A DNA stretch of 15,322 bases from assembly GCA_023381895.1 (NCBI GenBank), contig JAMCTA010000047.1, positions 1 to 15,322 on the forward strand, in the 5' to 3' direction. This stretch comes from Chloroflexota bacterium. GTDB taxonomy: Bacteria; Chloroflexota; UBA4733. Made by a program: the position numbers and the translations under genes. The notes beneath the pieces are model-generated. The model was given only the letters and a program-made list of their open reading frames with translations, did not search any database and was not told the DNA's origin. Shown in pieces: positions 7,511-15,199 of the stretch (its first letter is position 1; the number at the start of each line of letters is the position of its first letter).

Positions 7511-8596
7511 CTAGGCGGGAGGAATGAGGATGGTCTTGAGATTGGAGCCTCCCCGTGCTGTCTCCATCGCGGCGTCAAAGGCGCCGAGAGGGTACGAAGC
7601 AGTGATGAGACGGTCGACGTTGACCTTCCCGGTCGCAATGTACTCGATAGCTTTGGGGTAGCAGTACGGACCAAGATGGCTCCCGTGGATCGTGAGCTCC
7701 TTCTGGTCGCCCACAAGCGTCCAGTTTATCGTCACCGGCTCATTGAGGACGCTGAAAGCCACGAAGGTGCCGAGCCGGCGGAGCATGTCGAGCCCCTGCT
7801 GGGCGGCTGCGGGATGACCGGCGCATTCGATGTAGACGTCCGCACCATAGCCACCGGTGAGCCGTTTTACTCCGGCCACAGCGTCGACCTCGGCGGGGTT
7901 GAGCGCGACATCCGCGCCGAGCTCCCGAGCAAGATCAAGCCGGTAATTCTTGATATCAACGGCGATGAGCATCTTCGGATTGTAGAGACGCGCGACTTGG
8001 AGCATGCACAGGCCAATATTGCCAGTGCCTGCCAGCACGACGGTGTCCCCAGGCTGGATGTGCCCGCGCTCTACCGCGTGGACCGCGCAGGCCAGTGGCT
8101 CGATGTAGGCGGCTTGTTCAGCACTCAACCGCGGATCAATTGCGTGCACACGACTGTCAGCCGGAAAGCGGATGTACTCCGCCCACCCCCCTTCGGCCCG
8201 CTGTCGCTTGAAGCCGAAAATGACGTGGGGCTCGCACATCCAGTAGTAGCCCTGCTGGCAGAAACGGCAGTGACCGCACGGGATGATCTGTTCAGCGATG
8301 ACGTGATCCCCGATGCTGACACCGTGCAGCTCAGCGGCACGTTCCCCCAGGGCGACAACACGGCCGGCGAATTCGTGGCCCGGGATCACCGGGGCTTCAC
8401 AGTAGCCACCCTTACCGCCTTCTCCCCAAAAGAGCGGGCCCCCGGTGAAGCACTTCATGTCGCTCGCACAGATGCCGGCTGCCCCTACTTTGACAAGGAG
8501 TTCGCCTGGTCCAGGCGCAGGGATGGGGCGGCGCTCGACGCGATAGTCGCGCGGCCCGTAGCATACGACACACTGCATGGTCTCGGTAGACATCAT
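7511..8596 (-). CDS. Zinc-dependent medium-chain dehydrogenase, polyol/threonine-dehydrogenase-like
   Basis: The protein has 361 residues from the first of two adjacent ATGs (8596 or 8593), which follow an AGGGAG at a proper distance. The catalytic zinc site is C43 (G-I-C-A-S-D), H74-E75 (P-G-H-E-F) and E166. The structural zinc is bound by C107, C110, C113 and C121. The Rossmann motif is G-T-G-N-I-G (190-195), and D214 at the end of the second strand points to NAD(H) rather than NADP(H). The set of local motifs (G-P-L-F-W-G, Y-W-M-C-E, I-E-P-L-A-C-A-V-H-A-V-E-R-G) reminds me of erythritol/L-threitol-type dehydrogenases, but this is recall, not a search. The enzyme oxidises an alcohol group of a polyol or sugar in the cytoplasm. 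It is divergent from the sugar isomerase operon, which fits a shared catabolic role. Confidence 0.94.
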   Translation of the reverse strand: MMSTETMQCVVCYGPRDYRVERRPIPAPGPGELLVKVGAAGICASDMKCFTGGPLFWGEGGKGGYCEAPVIPGHEFAGRVVALGERAAELHGVSIGDHVIAEQIIPCGHCRFCQQGYYWMCEPHVIFGFKRQRAEGGWAEYIRFPADSRVHAIDPRLSAEQAAYIEPLACAVHAVERGHIQPGDTVVLAGTGNIGLCMLQVARLYNPKMLIAVDIKNYRLDLARELGADVALNPAEVDAVAGVKRLTGGYGADVYIECAGHPAAAQQGLDMLRRLGTFVAFSVLNEPVTINWTLVGDQKELTIHGSHLGPYCYPKAIEYIATGKVNVDRLITASYPLGAFDAAMETARGGSNLKTILIPPA

Positions 8597-8626
8597 CGTT
8601 GCTCCCTGCCTCGTCGCCTGGCTGGC

Positions 8627-8634
8627 ACTATAGT
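8627..8634 (-). promoter_or_regulatory. Possible -10 element for the dehydrogenase gene
   Basis: ACTATAGT is palindromic, so TATAGT reads on both strands; on the minus strand it lies about 31 bases before the dehydrogenase start, giving a leader of roughly 25 bases. No good -35 box is seen 16-18 bases upstream, so the promoter is weakly supported or activator-dependent. Confidence 0.3.
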
Positions 8635-8641
8635 AACAGCG

Positions 8642-8697
8642 CTGCCGGGCGTTGGCCCGGAGCTTGCAGACAGACTGCCGGGCGACGTGACACACGT
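8642..8697. promoter_or_regulatory. Cluster of small dyads and a direct repeat in the divergent spacer (possible operator)
   Basis: In the 162-base spacer between the divergent dehydrogenase and isomerase genes, CTGCCGGGCG occurs twice (8642-8651 and 8675-8684), 33 bases apart, close to three helical turns. The first copy is part of a hairpin CCGGGC-GTTG-GCCCGG (8645-8660). Directly after the second copy is an interrupted palindrome ACGTG-ACA-CACGT (8685-8697). Neither hairpin is followed by a T-run, so terminator function is unlikely. A shared regulator for both directions is a reasonable guess, not shown. Confidence 0.35.
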
Positions 8698-8758
8698 GGA
8701 AAGAGTGCGGAGGTGAGGTGGGAGTGTCGTGCTATCCTCCGCGAGACGGGAGCGAGGA

Positions 8759-9571
8759 ATGCAGGTAGGAGCACAGCTGTACATCTATCAGCAGCGAAGT
8801 GCTGCTGAGCTGGGGCGACCATTTGCGGAGGCTCTCAGGCGAGTTCTGGCTGAGGTACACGAAGCGGGTTATGCGGGGGTGGAGCTGCCGCTCGATGTCG
8901 TGGGTACATCACAAGCCGTGGCGAGCACCGGCGATCTCCTTTCCGTACATGATCTTCAAGTGGCCTCGGTATACGCGAATGCCAAGCTGCACGCAGGGAA
9001 TCCAGCAGAGACGGTGTGGACACTCCTCGAGCAGATGGCAGAGGCGAAGTATCTCGGTGTCCGCACGCTCGTCGTTAATCCCTTGCCAGAGCGAGAGCGG
9101 GTGAAGACGGAGGACGAGCTGACAGAGCAGGCGCGATGGCTGGATCAGTTGGGCTCGCAGCTCCAGGGACGTGGTCTCAACTTGGCGCTGCACTTTCACG
9201 CGCCTGAGCTGCGGGACGATGCGCGCGAGTTGTGGATCGATCTCGACCGGACGACTCGCGCCAATCTCAGCCTCTGCCTCGATGTCGATTGGGCTTGGCG
9301 GGGCGGCATCGATCCCCGACGCATTCTCGATCGCTACGCTGATCGGGTGGTGGAGCTTCACGTTCGGGATGCCAAGGGCGGGAAGTGGGTACAGGCGCTC
9401 GGCGAGGGCGATTATGACTACGATCCCATTATCCGGCGTTTGGAGAGTGCTGGCTTCGATGGCTGGGTCTACGTCGAGCTGGCGGACGAGCCGGGGATGG
9501 TATGGACGCGGTCGACGAAGGACAATCTGAAGCGGAGCAGAGACTGGGTGCGGGAGCGTTTCGGCGCGTAG
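8759..9571 (+). CDS. Sugar phosphate isomerase/epimerase (xylose isomerase-like TIM barrel)
   Basis: The protein has 270 residues, typical for AP-endonuclease-2 family TIM-barrel isomerases and epimerases (PF01261 type), which interconvert keto sugars or inositol derivatives using a divalent metal. Probable metal and catalytic residues are E42 (G-V-E-L-P-L), H145 and H147 (H-F-H-A-P-E), D175 or D177 (C-L-D-V-D-W), H201 (E-L-H-V-R-D) and E240 (Y-V-E-L-A-D-E-P). The ATG at 8759 was preferred over an upstream GTG because the barrel's first strand begins right there (M-Q-V-G-A-Q-L-Y) and GGGAG lies six bases before it. It is the first of three plus-strand genes, 25 bases ahead of the PHP gene, and divergent from the dehydrogenase. 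The substrate is unknown. Confidence 0.9.
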   Translation: MQVGAQLYIYQQRSAAELGRPFAEALRRVLAEVHEAGYAGVELPLDVVGTSQAVASTGDLLSVHDLQVASVYANAKLHAGNPAETVWTLLEQMAEAKYLGVRTLVVNPLPERERVKTEDELTEQARWLDQLGSQLQGRGLNLALHFHAPELRDDARELWIDLDRTTRANLSLCLDVDWAWRGGIDPRRILDRYADRVVELHVRDAKGGKWVQALGEGDYDYDPIIRRLESAGFDGWVYVELADEPGMVWTRSTKDNLKRSRDWVRERFGA

Positions 9572-9596
9572 GACTTGCACAGGGAGGCACGTCACG

Positions 9597-10727
9597 ATGA
9601 GACAGGACCAGCCTTCGCTTAGTGGGCGGGTTACGAATCTGGAGGGCGCCGTCACGCGCTTGCGCCGCTTCGTCGATGGCACGTACGCGCACCTGATGGG
9701 GCGGCAGGTCGATAATCTGCGAGAGCGCTGGCGCCGTACCCAGGAACTCCTGCCCCAGCCGATCCGGCGGATCGACTTGCATAGCCATACACTCCATAGC
9801 GACGGTTCGGGCACGGTCGCTGAAATGGACGCTTGGAGACAGCGCGCGGGTCTCGATGCTCTCGCTATTACCGATCACAATACACTGGCTCACGCAAGTG
9901 ATTGTTCCCGTTTTTCTCAGATCCTCATTGGTGAGGAGGTGACTGGTCAGCACCACCACGTCCTCGTGCACCAGCCACCCGAGGTGTTGCAGCCTGTCCA
10001 TCAGCTGGCAGGAGAAGTGACGCTCATCCGCAGCAGAGGGCGCGTGCCTTTGGTCGCGCATCCGTCGGGGTGGATGGGGCGGAGCTATGAAAGCGAACGC
10101 ATCAACGCAGTCAAAGAACTGGATGGCCTCTTCCTCATAGAGATCGCCAACGGGGCGGGCAACTGGTACGACTACCGTGATAGCACAGATGAGATGGCAC
10201 GCGGGTTATGGGATGAACTGCTGCTGGCGCAGAAACTGGTCGTGGCGACAGGGAACTCCGATGCACACCGGCCTGCGAATGTCGGGTTGGTGTGGAATGG
10301 TGTGACAGGGGTAGCCTCGGAACCAGTGGCTATCTATGAGGCATTGCTTGGCGGCGCGGGATTCGTGAGCGATGGACCAGCAGCGTTTCTTGCGGCGGAT
10401 GGAGTCGCAGCCGCGCTGACACCACTTGCCGAGAACGCGACGGTGCTTCTACAACTCGAGGCTGCTGATAGCGCCGGTCTGGCGCACTGGCGTATCGTTG
10501 CCGGTGGCTGCACTTGGCGCGAGGGGGATCTTGAAGGTCGCCGCCACTGGCGCCACGAGCTGGAAGCGCCAGGACGTGGAGTGGGCTCATATCGACTCGA
10601 GATCGTGAGCGAGGATGGGCGGGAGGCGTTCACGAATCCGGTGCGATTCGGCGCGGCCTTAGGTGCGCTTGATCAGCAAGGGTTGCATGCCCGAGGCTTG
10701 AAGCCAGCGGTAGACGTGTTGGCGTGA
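9597..10727 (+). CDS. PHP-domain metallohydrolase (CehA/McbA-like)
   Basis: The protein has 376 residues. A charged, probably helical N-terminal stretch of about 55 residues precedes the PHP domain. Its metal-binding motifs are complete: D-L-H-S-H (60-64) with D69, I-T-D-H-N (91-95), G-E-E (112-114), H155 (V-A-H-P-S) and N-S-D-A-H (220-224). PHP domains hydrolyse phosphoesters or, in CehA/McbA-type members, other ester bonds, using up to three metals. The last 100 residues look like an all-beta domain (alternating hydrophobic strands, W-R-I-V, R-H-W-R-H-E-L, Y-R-L-E-I-V-S-E-D-G), a common partner in that subfamily. ATG start with GGGAGG about nine bases upstream. The position between an isomerase and an oxidoreductase suggests a small carbohydrate ester or phosphate as substrate, which is inference. 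Confidence 0.9.
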   Translation: MRQDQPSLSGRVTNLEGAVTRLRRFVDGTYAHLMGRQVDNLRERWRRTQELLPQPIRRIDLHSHTLHSDGSGTVAEMDAWRQRAGLDALAITDHNTLAHASDCSRFSQILIGEEVTGQHHHVLVHQPPEVLQPVHQLAGEVTLIRSRGRVPLVAHPSGWMGRSYESERINAVKELDGLFLIEIANGAGNWYDYRDSTDEMARGLWDELLLAQKLVVATGNSDAHRPANVGLVWNGVTGVASEPVAIYEALLGGAGFVSDGPAAFLAADGVAAALTPLAENATVLLQLEAADSAGLAHWRIVAGGCTWREGDLEGRRHWRHELEAPGRGVGSYRLEIVSEDGREAFTNPVRFGAALGALDQQGLHARGLKPAVDVLA

Positions 10728-10799
10728 CTCTGTGCTGGAGAGTCGCCGCTGTTCTACACTCCCGTGAGCGCATAATAGAAAATAGAGAGGACGGATTCG

Positions 10800-11891
10800 A
10801 TGGAAGGTGCCCTTGCAACATTGAGTATCGTCCCTCAGCACTACCGGCCGAGCCCACCTAGCGAGGAGGTCCGGCGCCGTTTTCGTATCGGCATCGTTGG
10901 TTGCGGCGGCATCATGCGCACAGCGCACCTCCCGGCGTATCGCCAGTTTGGCTACCAGGTTAGCGCCGCTTGCGATGTGATCCCAGCACATGCAGAACAG
11001 GCAGCGGCAGCATTTGATATTCCCTTCTGGACCACTGATCTCGATCGCCTACTGGAGCGTCCCGACGTCGACGTGGTTGACCTCGCCGTCCACGCGGCGC
11101 AGCGGCGGCCGCTGATCGAGCGGATTGCTGCGGCTGGAAAGCCGATCCTCTCCCAGAAGCCCTTCGCGCTGGCGTTCGATAACGCGAAGGAGATGGTGGA
11201 GATCTGTGACCGTGCAGGGGTCAGCCTCATGGTGAACCAGCAGGCGCGCTGGGCTCCCGCTCACCAGGCACTCAAGCTCGTCATCGACAGTGGCGTGCTT
11301 GGGCACATCTTCGCCATCACGCACGTGCTGCGGCAGTTTCAGGATGTTGCAGGATCCTGGCCCACTACCCTCGAGCACTTCAACATCGTTGATCACGGCA
11401 TCCATTACATCGACCTGAGCCGCTTCTTTACTGGACGGACTCCGGAGCAGGTTCGCTGCAGCACCGTGATGGTGCCTGATCAGCACGCGGTGAGCCCGAT
11501 GGTCTACAGCATGACCCTCGAATACGATTCTGCTGACCACTTGCTAACGACCTTGCACTTCAACAATATCGTCCAGACGAGTGCCTTGCACAGTCACACT
11601 TGGTTTGTAGACGGTACAGAAGGCTCTGCTTCAGTGAGCCAGACCGAGCTTATCGCGTCGAGCCACGCTGATCCGCTGGAGAAGCGGGTGTGGGCACTCC
11701 AAGGAACTTGGTTTCCCGAAGCGTTCGGAGGGAGCATGGGCGAGCGCTTACTCAGCCTAGCCCAAGGGCGAGAGCCCGTGACGTCCGGACGGGACAACCT
11801 CCACACGGTGGCCGTTGCCATGGCAGCGGTGCGCAGCAGCATCGAACGGCGCACGGTAGCGCTGCGGGAGATTTGGAAGAATGATCTGTAG
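10800..11891 (+). CDS. Gfo/Idh/MocA family NAD(P)-dependent oxidoreductase
   Basis: The protein has 363 residues. The Rossmann motif G-I-V-G-C-G-G-I is at 31-38, later than usual because of a 29-residue N-terminal extension without clear structure. The family Lys lies in S-Q-K-P-F-A (K120), a variant of the usual E-K-P. The catalytic pair D198 and H202 sits in N-I-V-D-H-G-I-H-Y-I-D-L. Enzymes of this group oxidise or reduce a hydroxyl of a sugar, inositol or sugar acid, often together with xylose isomerase-like epimerases such as the one two genes upstream. The ATG at 10800 has AGAGAGG about nine bases upstream. The 72-base gap after the PHP gene contains CATAAT at 10771-10776, a possible -10 element without a convincing -35, so a second promoter is possible. 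The gene ends before a strong hairpin. Confidence 0.93.
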   Translation: MEGALATLSIVPQHYRPSPPSEEVRRRFRIGIVGCGGIMRTAHLPAYRQFGYQVSAACDVIPAHAEQAAAAFDIPFWTTDLDRLLERPDVDVVDLAVHAAQRRPLIERIAAAGKPILSQKPFALAFDNAKEMVEICDRAGVSLMVNQQARWAPAHQALKLVIDSGVLGHIFAITHVLRQFQDVAGSWPTTLEHFNIVDHGIHYIDLSRFFTGRTPEQVRCSTVMVPDQHAVSPMVYSMTLEYDSADHLLTTLHFNNIVQTSALHSHTWFVDGTEGSASVSQTELIASSHADPLEKRVWALQGTWFPEAFGGSMGERLLSLAQGREPVTSGRDNLHTVAVAMAAVRSSIERRTVALREIWKNDL

Positions 11892-11946
11892 CGTGAGATG
11901 AGGCCGGCGGAGCATTGTCCACTCGCTGGTCTCGTTGTGCTCGGAG

Positions 11947-11976
11947 GAGGCTGCGGTGTTGAGACACCGCAGCCTC
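11947..11976. terminator. Hairpin at the convergent gene boundary (probable bidirectional terminator)
   Basis: GAGGCTGCGGTGT, loop TGAG, then the perfect reverse complement ACACCGCAGCCTC: a 13-bp stem, extendable by a G-T and an A-T pair. It lies 55 bases after the oxidoreductase stop and 11 bases after the stop of the opposing beta-helix gene. Neither side has a real T-run, so it may stop transcription by stem strength alone or protect 3' ends. Confidence 0.75.
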
Positions 11977-11987
11977 TTGGTCACCGC

Positions 11988-14174
11988 TCAGGTGAGACGG
12001 TCGAGGAGTCGCTCGGCCTCCTCGACACTGATAGTGCCCTCGCGGAGGGCCTGCAGGATGCGAAGACGTGCTACCCCAGGGGTTTCGTGACTGGATGGCG
12101 TCTCCGCGCGCGGGGGTGGCGGCACGCGCACTCCTTCTGGCGCCGGATGCGGCTGGGTCTCGCCCGGCTCTCGATCCCACTCCCCACCCGTGTCTACGTC
12201 AATGTTGATGCGGCGGGGTGCTGCTGGCGGCGGGGAAGACGGCGAGGGTGGCCGGCCCGGCTCTCCAGAGCTGCCGGGGCGGCGGCCGCTGAACACTTCG
12301 CCGAACAAATCCTCGATCTCCGGACGGAGACTGTTGAGTGTCTGGCGGATAGCTGCACTCACGTTGCGGCTAATTTCCTCACCGGCACGGCTGATCTCGT
12401 CGGCAACGCGGGTGCGGTGCGCGGCATCGGTAACATAGCGCTTGGCTTCACCTGTGGCTTTGTTCACCCAGCGGCTAGCCTCGCGCTCCGCCTCGCGGGC
12501 CTGACGCTCAGCAGCGCGAGCCGCTCTCTCGGCCTCTCTGGCAGCGCGGCGAGACATCTGCTCGACCCAGCGCTCGTAGCTTCTCCGAGGACCGCCTTGC
12601 AGGATCTCTCCCCACCAGCCACTTTCAGGAAATGGAGACCGATCCCAATCGAAGGGGAAGCGCCTCCCCCATGGTCCACCGCCCTCCCATGGCCTGCGTG
12701 CTTCCCCACTGTCGTCTTGCTGAGCCTCTTCCTGGTCGCGACGCGTCACGAGGATACTGCCGTGACTGGTCAGCTTCAAATGGGCACTCCCGTCGCCGAG
12801 CCGGCCTGTCAGCGTGTGCTCGTCGCCGCTTTGATCTTCTAGAGGAAGCAGAATCTGCATGCGGCCACTGGCGTGGAGCTCCAGCGCCAGGTTCGCGTCT
12901 GGATCACATGCGAGCAGCGCGTTGCCGTCGCTGGTCAGCTCTATATTCTGGCCGCTGCGAGGTGTACCTGCATAGTAGAGGCTGCCGGAGCAGCTCGCGG
13001 TCGCTGTCTGCGGGCAGTCGATCAGACGCAGGTCGCCATTCACGTTGATGAGCTGGAGTGCCCCGTCAACCTGCCGCAATGTGACTTCGCCTGCGACACT
13101 GTCGCAGCGCACATTGCCCATCCAACTGGCAATGTGTACAGTGCCATCGACCACGCCGGCACTGAAGCCGCCACTTCCGGAGCGGGCCCGGACCGAGCCT
13201 TCGACGTGAGTCAGGGAGAGTTCAGCGATGTCGTGAGCGGTAACATTGCCTTTGACGGTGCCAGCGAAGGTGACTGGCGCCTTCAGCTCACGCACATCAA
13301 CGTTACCCCAGACGCCGAGTAGCATCGCTTCCTCCCCGGACTCTTGGATGATGGCGTTGCCGAGTACGTCCCCACCGAGCGTGATACCGCCGTGCGCTTC
13401 CCGCACGTCGAGATTGCCTTTGACGCCACCACGAAGGGCGATCGAGCCGCGAATCTCCTCAAGATGAGCGTTGCCGCTTACTTCGTCGACGGTGACGTCC
13501 CCCTGCAACTCATGGGCACGAAGGTTTCCAAGCACCTTGCCGAGCGTGGCACTGCCGCGGATTCCCTGTAGGTCAGCATTGCCGAGCACGTCATCACCGC
13601 GCACCACGCCGCGAGCGTCGCGCACACGGAGAGAGCCATGAAGCTGTTCAAGCACTACGTCACCCTCAACGTCGCTGATGTCGGTGTCGCCTCCTGCGCC
13701 GGCAATAGTGACGGTGCCCTGTACGTCGCTGAGACGAAGCCGAATGTTGGGGCTGCGGACTGTCACTGGACCTTTGATACCGCGCGCCCGAAGCTCTCCT
13801 TCACGCTCGCTGATGAAGAGCGTCCCCTGGTGCTCCTGAACGTTGGCGTGGCCGGTGCCGCCCTCAATTATCAGATCGCCACGTCCGTCTTCGCTGAGTA
13901 TGGCGCCGTTCACCTCCTGGAGAGTGAGCAAGCCCAGCCCTTGGGCACGGATCGGCGCGTTGCGATCCTTGATCACCACGCAAATCTCGCGTGGCACGGT
14001 GGCGAACACGGCCCCTTGTCCGGTGCAAATGAGGGTGTCACCATCAGTGCGCGTCTCGATGTGCTGGTGCGGTCCGGGGCGAAGGTGCAAGAGAGATCCG
14101 GCGCGCACATCGACCGGTCCTGAGCCGCCTTCGATGATGAGTGTGGTGATGGCTGCAGCGTCATCCTGAGACAT
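11988..14174 (-). CDS. Large beta-helix protein with coiled coil, proline linker and SHOCT-like tail
   Basis: The protein has 728 residues with no signal peptide or membrane helix, so it is probably cytoplasmic. About 85-385 is a beta-helix: glycine recurs at exactly 9-residue steps (171, 180, 189, 198, 207, 216, 225, 234, 243; again 344, 353, 362, 371, 380), usually followed by N, D or S. About 386-478 resembles the end of DUF4097 adhesin-like domains. Then come a Trp/Gly-rich stretch (495-525), an Ala/Glu/Arg-rich coiled coil (about 535-570), more helix to about 627, a Pro/Ser-rich linker (630-700), and a C-terminal helical hairpin R-I-L-Q-A-L-R-E-G-T-I-S-V-E-E-A-E-R-L-L (705-724), like SHOCT/DUF2089-type tails. 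The start at 14174 overlaps the upstream stop by 14 bases and has a strong AGGAAGGAGAG, so it is co-translated with that gene. The exact function is unknown; a scaffold or envelope-stress sensor role is a guess. Confidence 0.88.
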   Translation of the reverse strand: MSQDDAAAITTLIIEGGSGPVDVRAGSLLHLRPGPHQHIETRTDGDTLICTGQGAVFATVPREICVVIKDRNAPIRAQGLGLLTLQEVNGAILSEDGRGDLIIEGGTGHANVQEHQGTLFISEREGELRARGIKGPVTVRSPNIRLRLSDVQGTVTIAGAGGDTDISDVEGDVVLEQLHGSLRVRDARGVVRGDDVLGNADLQGIRGSATLGKVLGNLRAHELQGDVTVDEVSGNAHLEEIRGSIALRGGVKGNLDVREAHGGITLGGDVLGNAIIQESGEEAMLLGVWGNVDVRELKAPVTFAGTVKGNVTAHDIAELSLTHVEGSVRARSGSGGFSAGVVDGTVHIASWMGNVRCDSVAGEVTLRQVDGALQLINVNGDLRLIDCPQTATASCSGSLYYAGTPRSGQNIELTSDGNALLACDPDANLALELHASGRMQILLPLEDQSGDEHTLTGRLGDGSAHLKLTSHGSILVTRRDQEEAQQDDSGEARRPWEGGGPWGRRFPFDWDRSPFPESGWWGEILQGGPRRSYERWVEQMSRRAAREAERAARAAERQAREAEREASRWVNKATGEAKRYVTDAAHRTRVADEISRAGEEISRNVSAAIRQTLNSLRPEIEDLFGEVFSGRRPGSSGEPGRPPSPSSPPPAAPRRINIDVDTGGEWDREPGETQPHPAPEGVRVPPPPRAETPSSHETPGVARLRILQALREGTISVEEAERLLDRLT

Positions 14175-15168
14175 GTTGCTCTCCTTCCTGAACATGGGCC
14201 CGGCGCAGCTCTTCAAGGCGAGCCAGGCCTTCATCGATCGATATCTCGCGACGTTCGATCTGACGCAAGATGCGTAGCTCTTCGTCACGCTGGCTTGATA
14301 GAGAACCTGAAACGGTTCCAGAAGCAAACTCTCCGGCGACCACTCCATCATTGCGGTGGATTCGCAATGAACCGCTCATCGTGGATAGTCGCACTGACGG
14401 TCCGCCACCGTTGATGCGTGCTTGCCAGCGACCGCGCCGCTCTTCGAGCACAGTCGCAGGCAGGTCGACGTGTGCCCGACCATTCATGCTAGTGAGCTGG
14501 GCAACGCAGCTGAAGGTGGCAGGTACGGCGAGCGTGAGGTCGCCGGAGACCGACTGCATGCTGACACCACCAGAGGGCGGGGCAGGAAGCTCTGCTGTGA
14601 CGTTGCCGCTCACGGAGTTTGCTTGGAGAGACGAGACCTCACTCGTCCGGACAATCAGGTCGCCGGAGACGGTGTTCCAGTTCAGGGCTATGGCAGAATC
14701 GGCGACGATCGCATTACCCGACACCGTGTTCCCGCGGAAGGGTCCGTTGATAGTCGTCGTGGCGATGTCGCCCGACACCGTGTTGGCGTGGCACGGCCCC
14801 TGTACGTTCGTGATGGCAACCGTGGCAGAGACGGTGTTCACGCTAAGCTGGCCTTGATTCGGCATGCGCAGCGTGCAGTGCACCTCCGGTGGACCACCAC
14901 GACCTTCGAACCAGTTCGTGAAGAGACGCTCGGTCACGACCTTGACGTGTAGACGCTGGCCGTCGTATTCGAGATCGATGGGGGCGTGGTCGAGGTCTTC
15001 ATCAGCCAAGCGCCGTTTCGGGTCGACCTCGAGCCGGAGCTCGGCCGTGTCGCTACTGGTGCCGGTGATGCGTACCCAGCCACGCACGTTGTTGAGGTGG
15101 ACATCTGCGCCGGGCCCAAGGTTGTAGGTCCGTTCTATGGTCCGTCCCGTCACCCGCTCGTGAGCCAT
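14161..15168 (-). CDS. DUF4097 beta-helix protein with SHOCT-like tail
   Basis: The protein has 335 residues and no signal peptide. After an N-terminal beta region (10-100), the motif N-T-V-S-G or close variants recurs with its last residue at 115, 133, 151, 169, 188 and 209, an 18-residue period with additional glycines halfway (124, 142). This is the rung register of a beta-helix and is typical of DUF4097 proteins, some of which (LiaX/YvlB in Firmicutes) respond to envelope stress. The C-terminal tail E-L-R-I-L-R-Q-I-E-R-R-E-I-S-I-D-E-G-L-A (297-316) is a SHOCT-like helical hairpin homologous in pattern to the tails of both neighbours. The ATG at 15168 was chosen because an AGAGAGG lies about eight bases upstream; the longer frame to 15312 would overlap the preceding gene by 113 bases. 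It lies 31 bases after that gene, so an operon is likely. Confidence 0.9.
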   Translation of the reverse strand: MAHERVTGRTIERTYNLGPGADVHLNNVRGWVRITGTSSDTAELRLEVDPKRRLADEDLDHAPIDLEYDGQRLHVKVVTERLFTNWFEGRGGPPEVHCTLRMPNQGQLSVNTVSATVAITNVQGPCHANTVSGDIATTTINGPFRGNTVSGNAIVADSAIALNWNTVSGDLIVRTSEVSSLQANSVSGNVTAELPAPPSGGVSMQSVSGDLTLAVPATFSCVAQLTSMNGRAHVDLPATVLEERRGRWQARINGGGPSVRLSTMSGSLRIHRNDGVVAGEFASGTVSGSLSSQRDEELRILRQIERREISIDEGLARLEELRRAHVQEGEQHVSG

Positions 15169-15199
15169 TCTGGTCTGCCTCTCTATCTTTCTTACACAT

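Noticed and set aside
7676..8716. Plus-strand open frame of 346 codons antisense to the dehydrogenase
   Set aside because: The zinc and Rossmann motifs are all on the minus strand; the plus-strand product looks like composition-driven read-through.
11898..12842. Plus-strand open frame of 314 codons antisense to the large beta-helix gene
   Set aside because: It crosses the terminator hairpin and has only Ala/Arg-rich sequence without motifs, whereas the minus strand shows regular repeats and the tail motif.
13000..13700. Regular about 27-base similarity that could suggest a CRISPR or satellite repeat
   Set aside because: The similarity is at the protein level (9-residue beta-helix register) with variable DNA, uninterrupted frame and no constant repeat/spacer structure.
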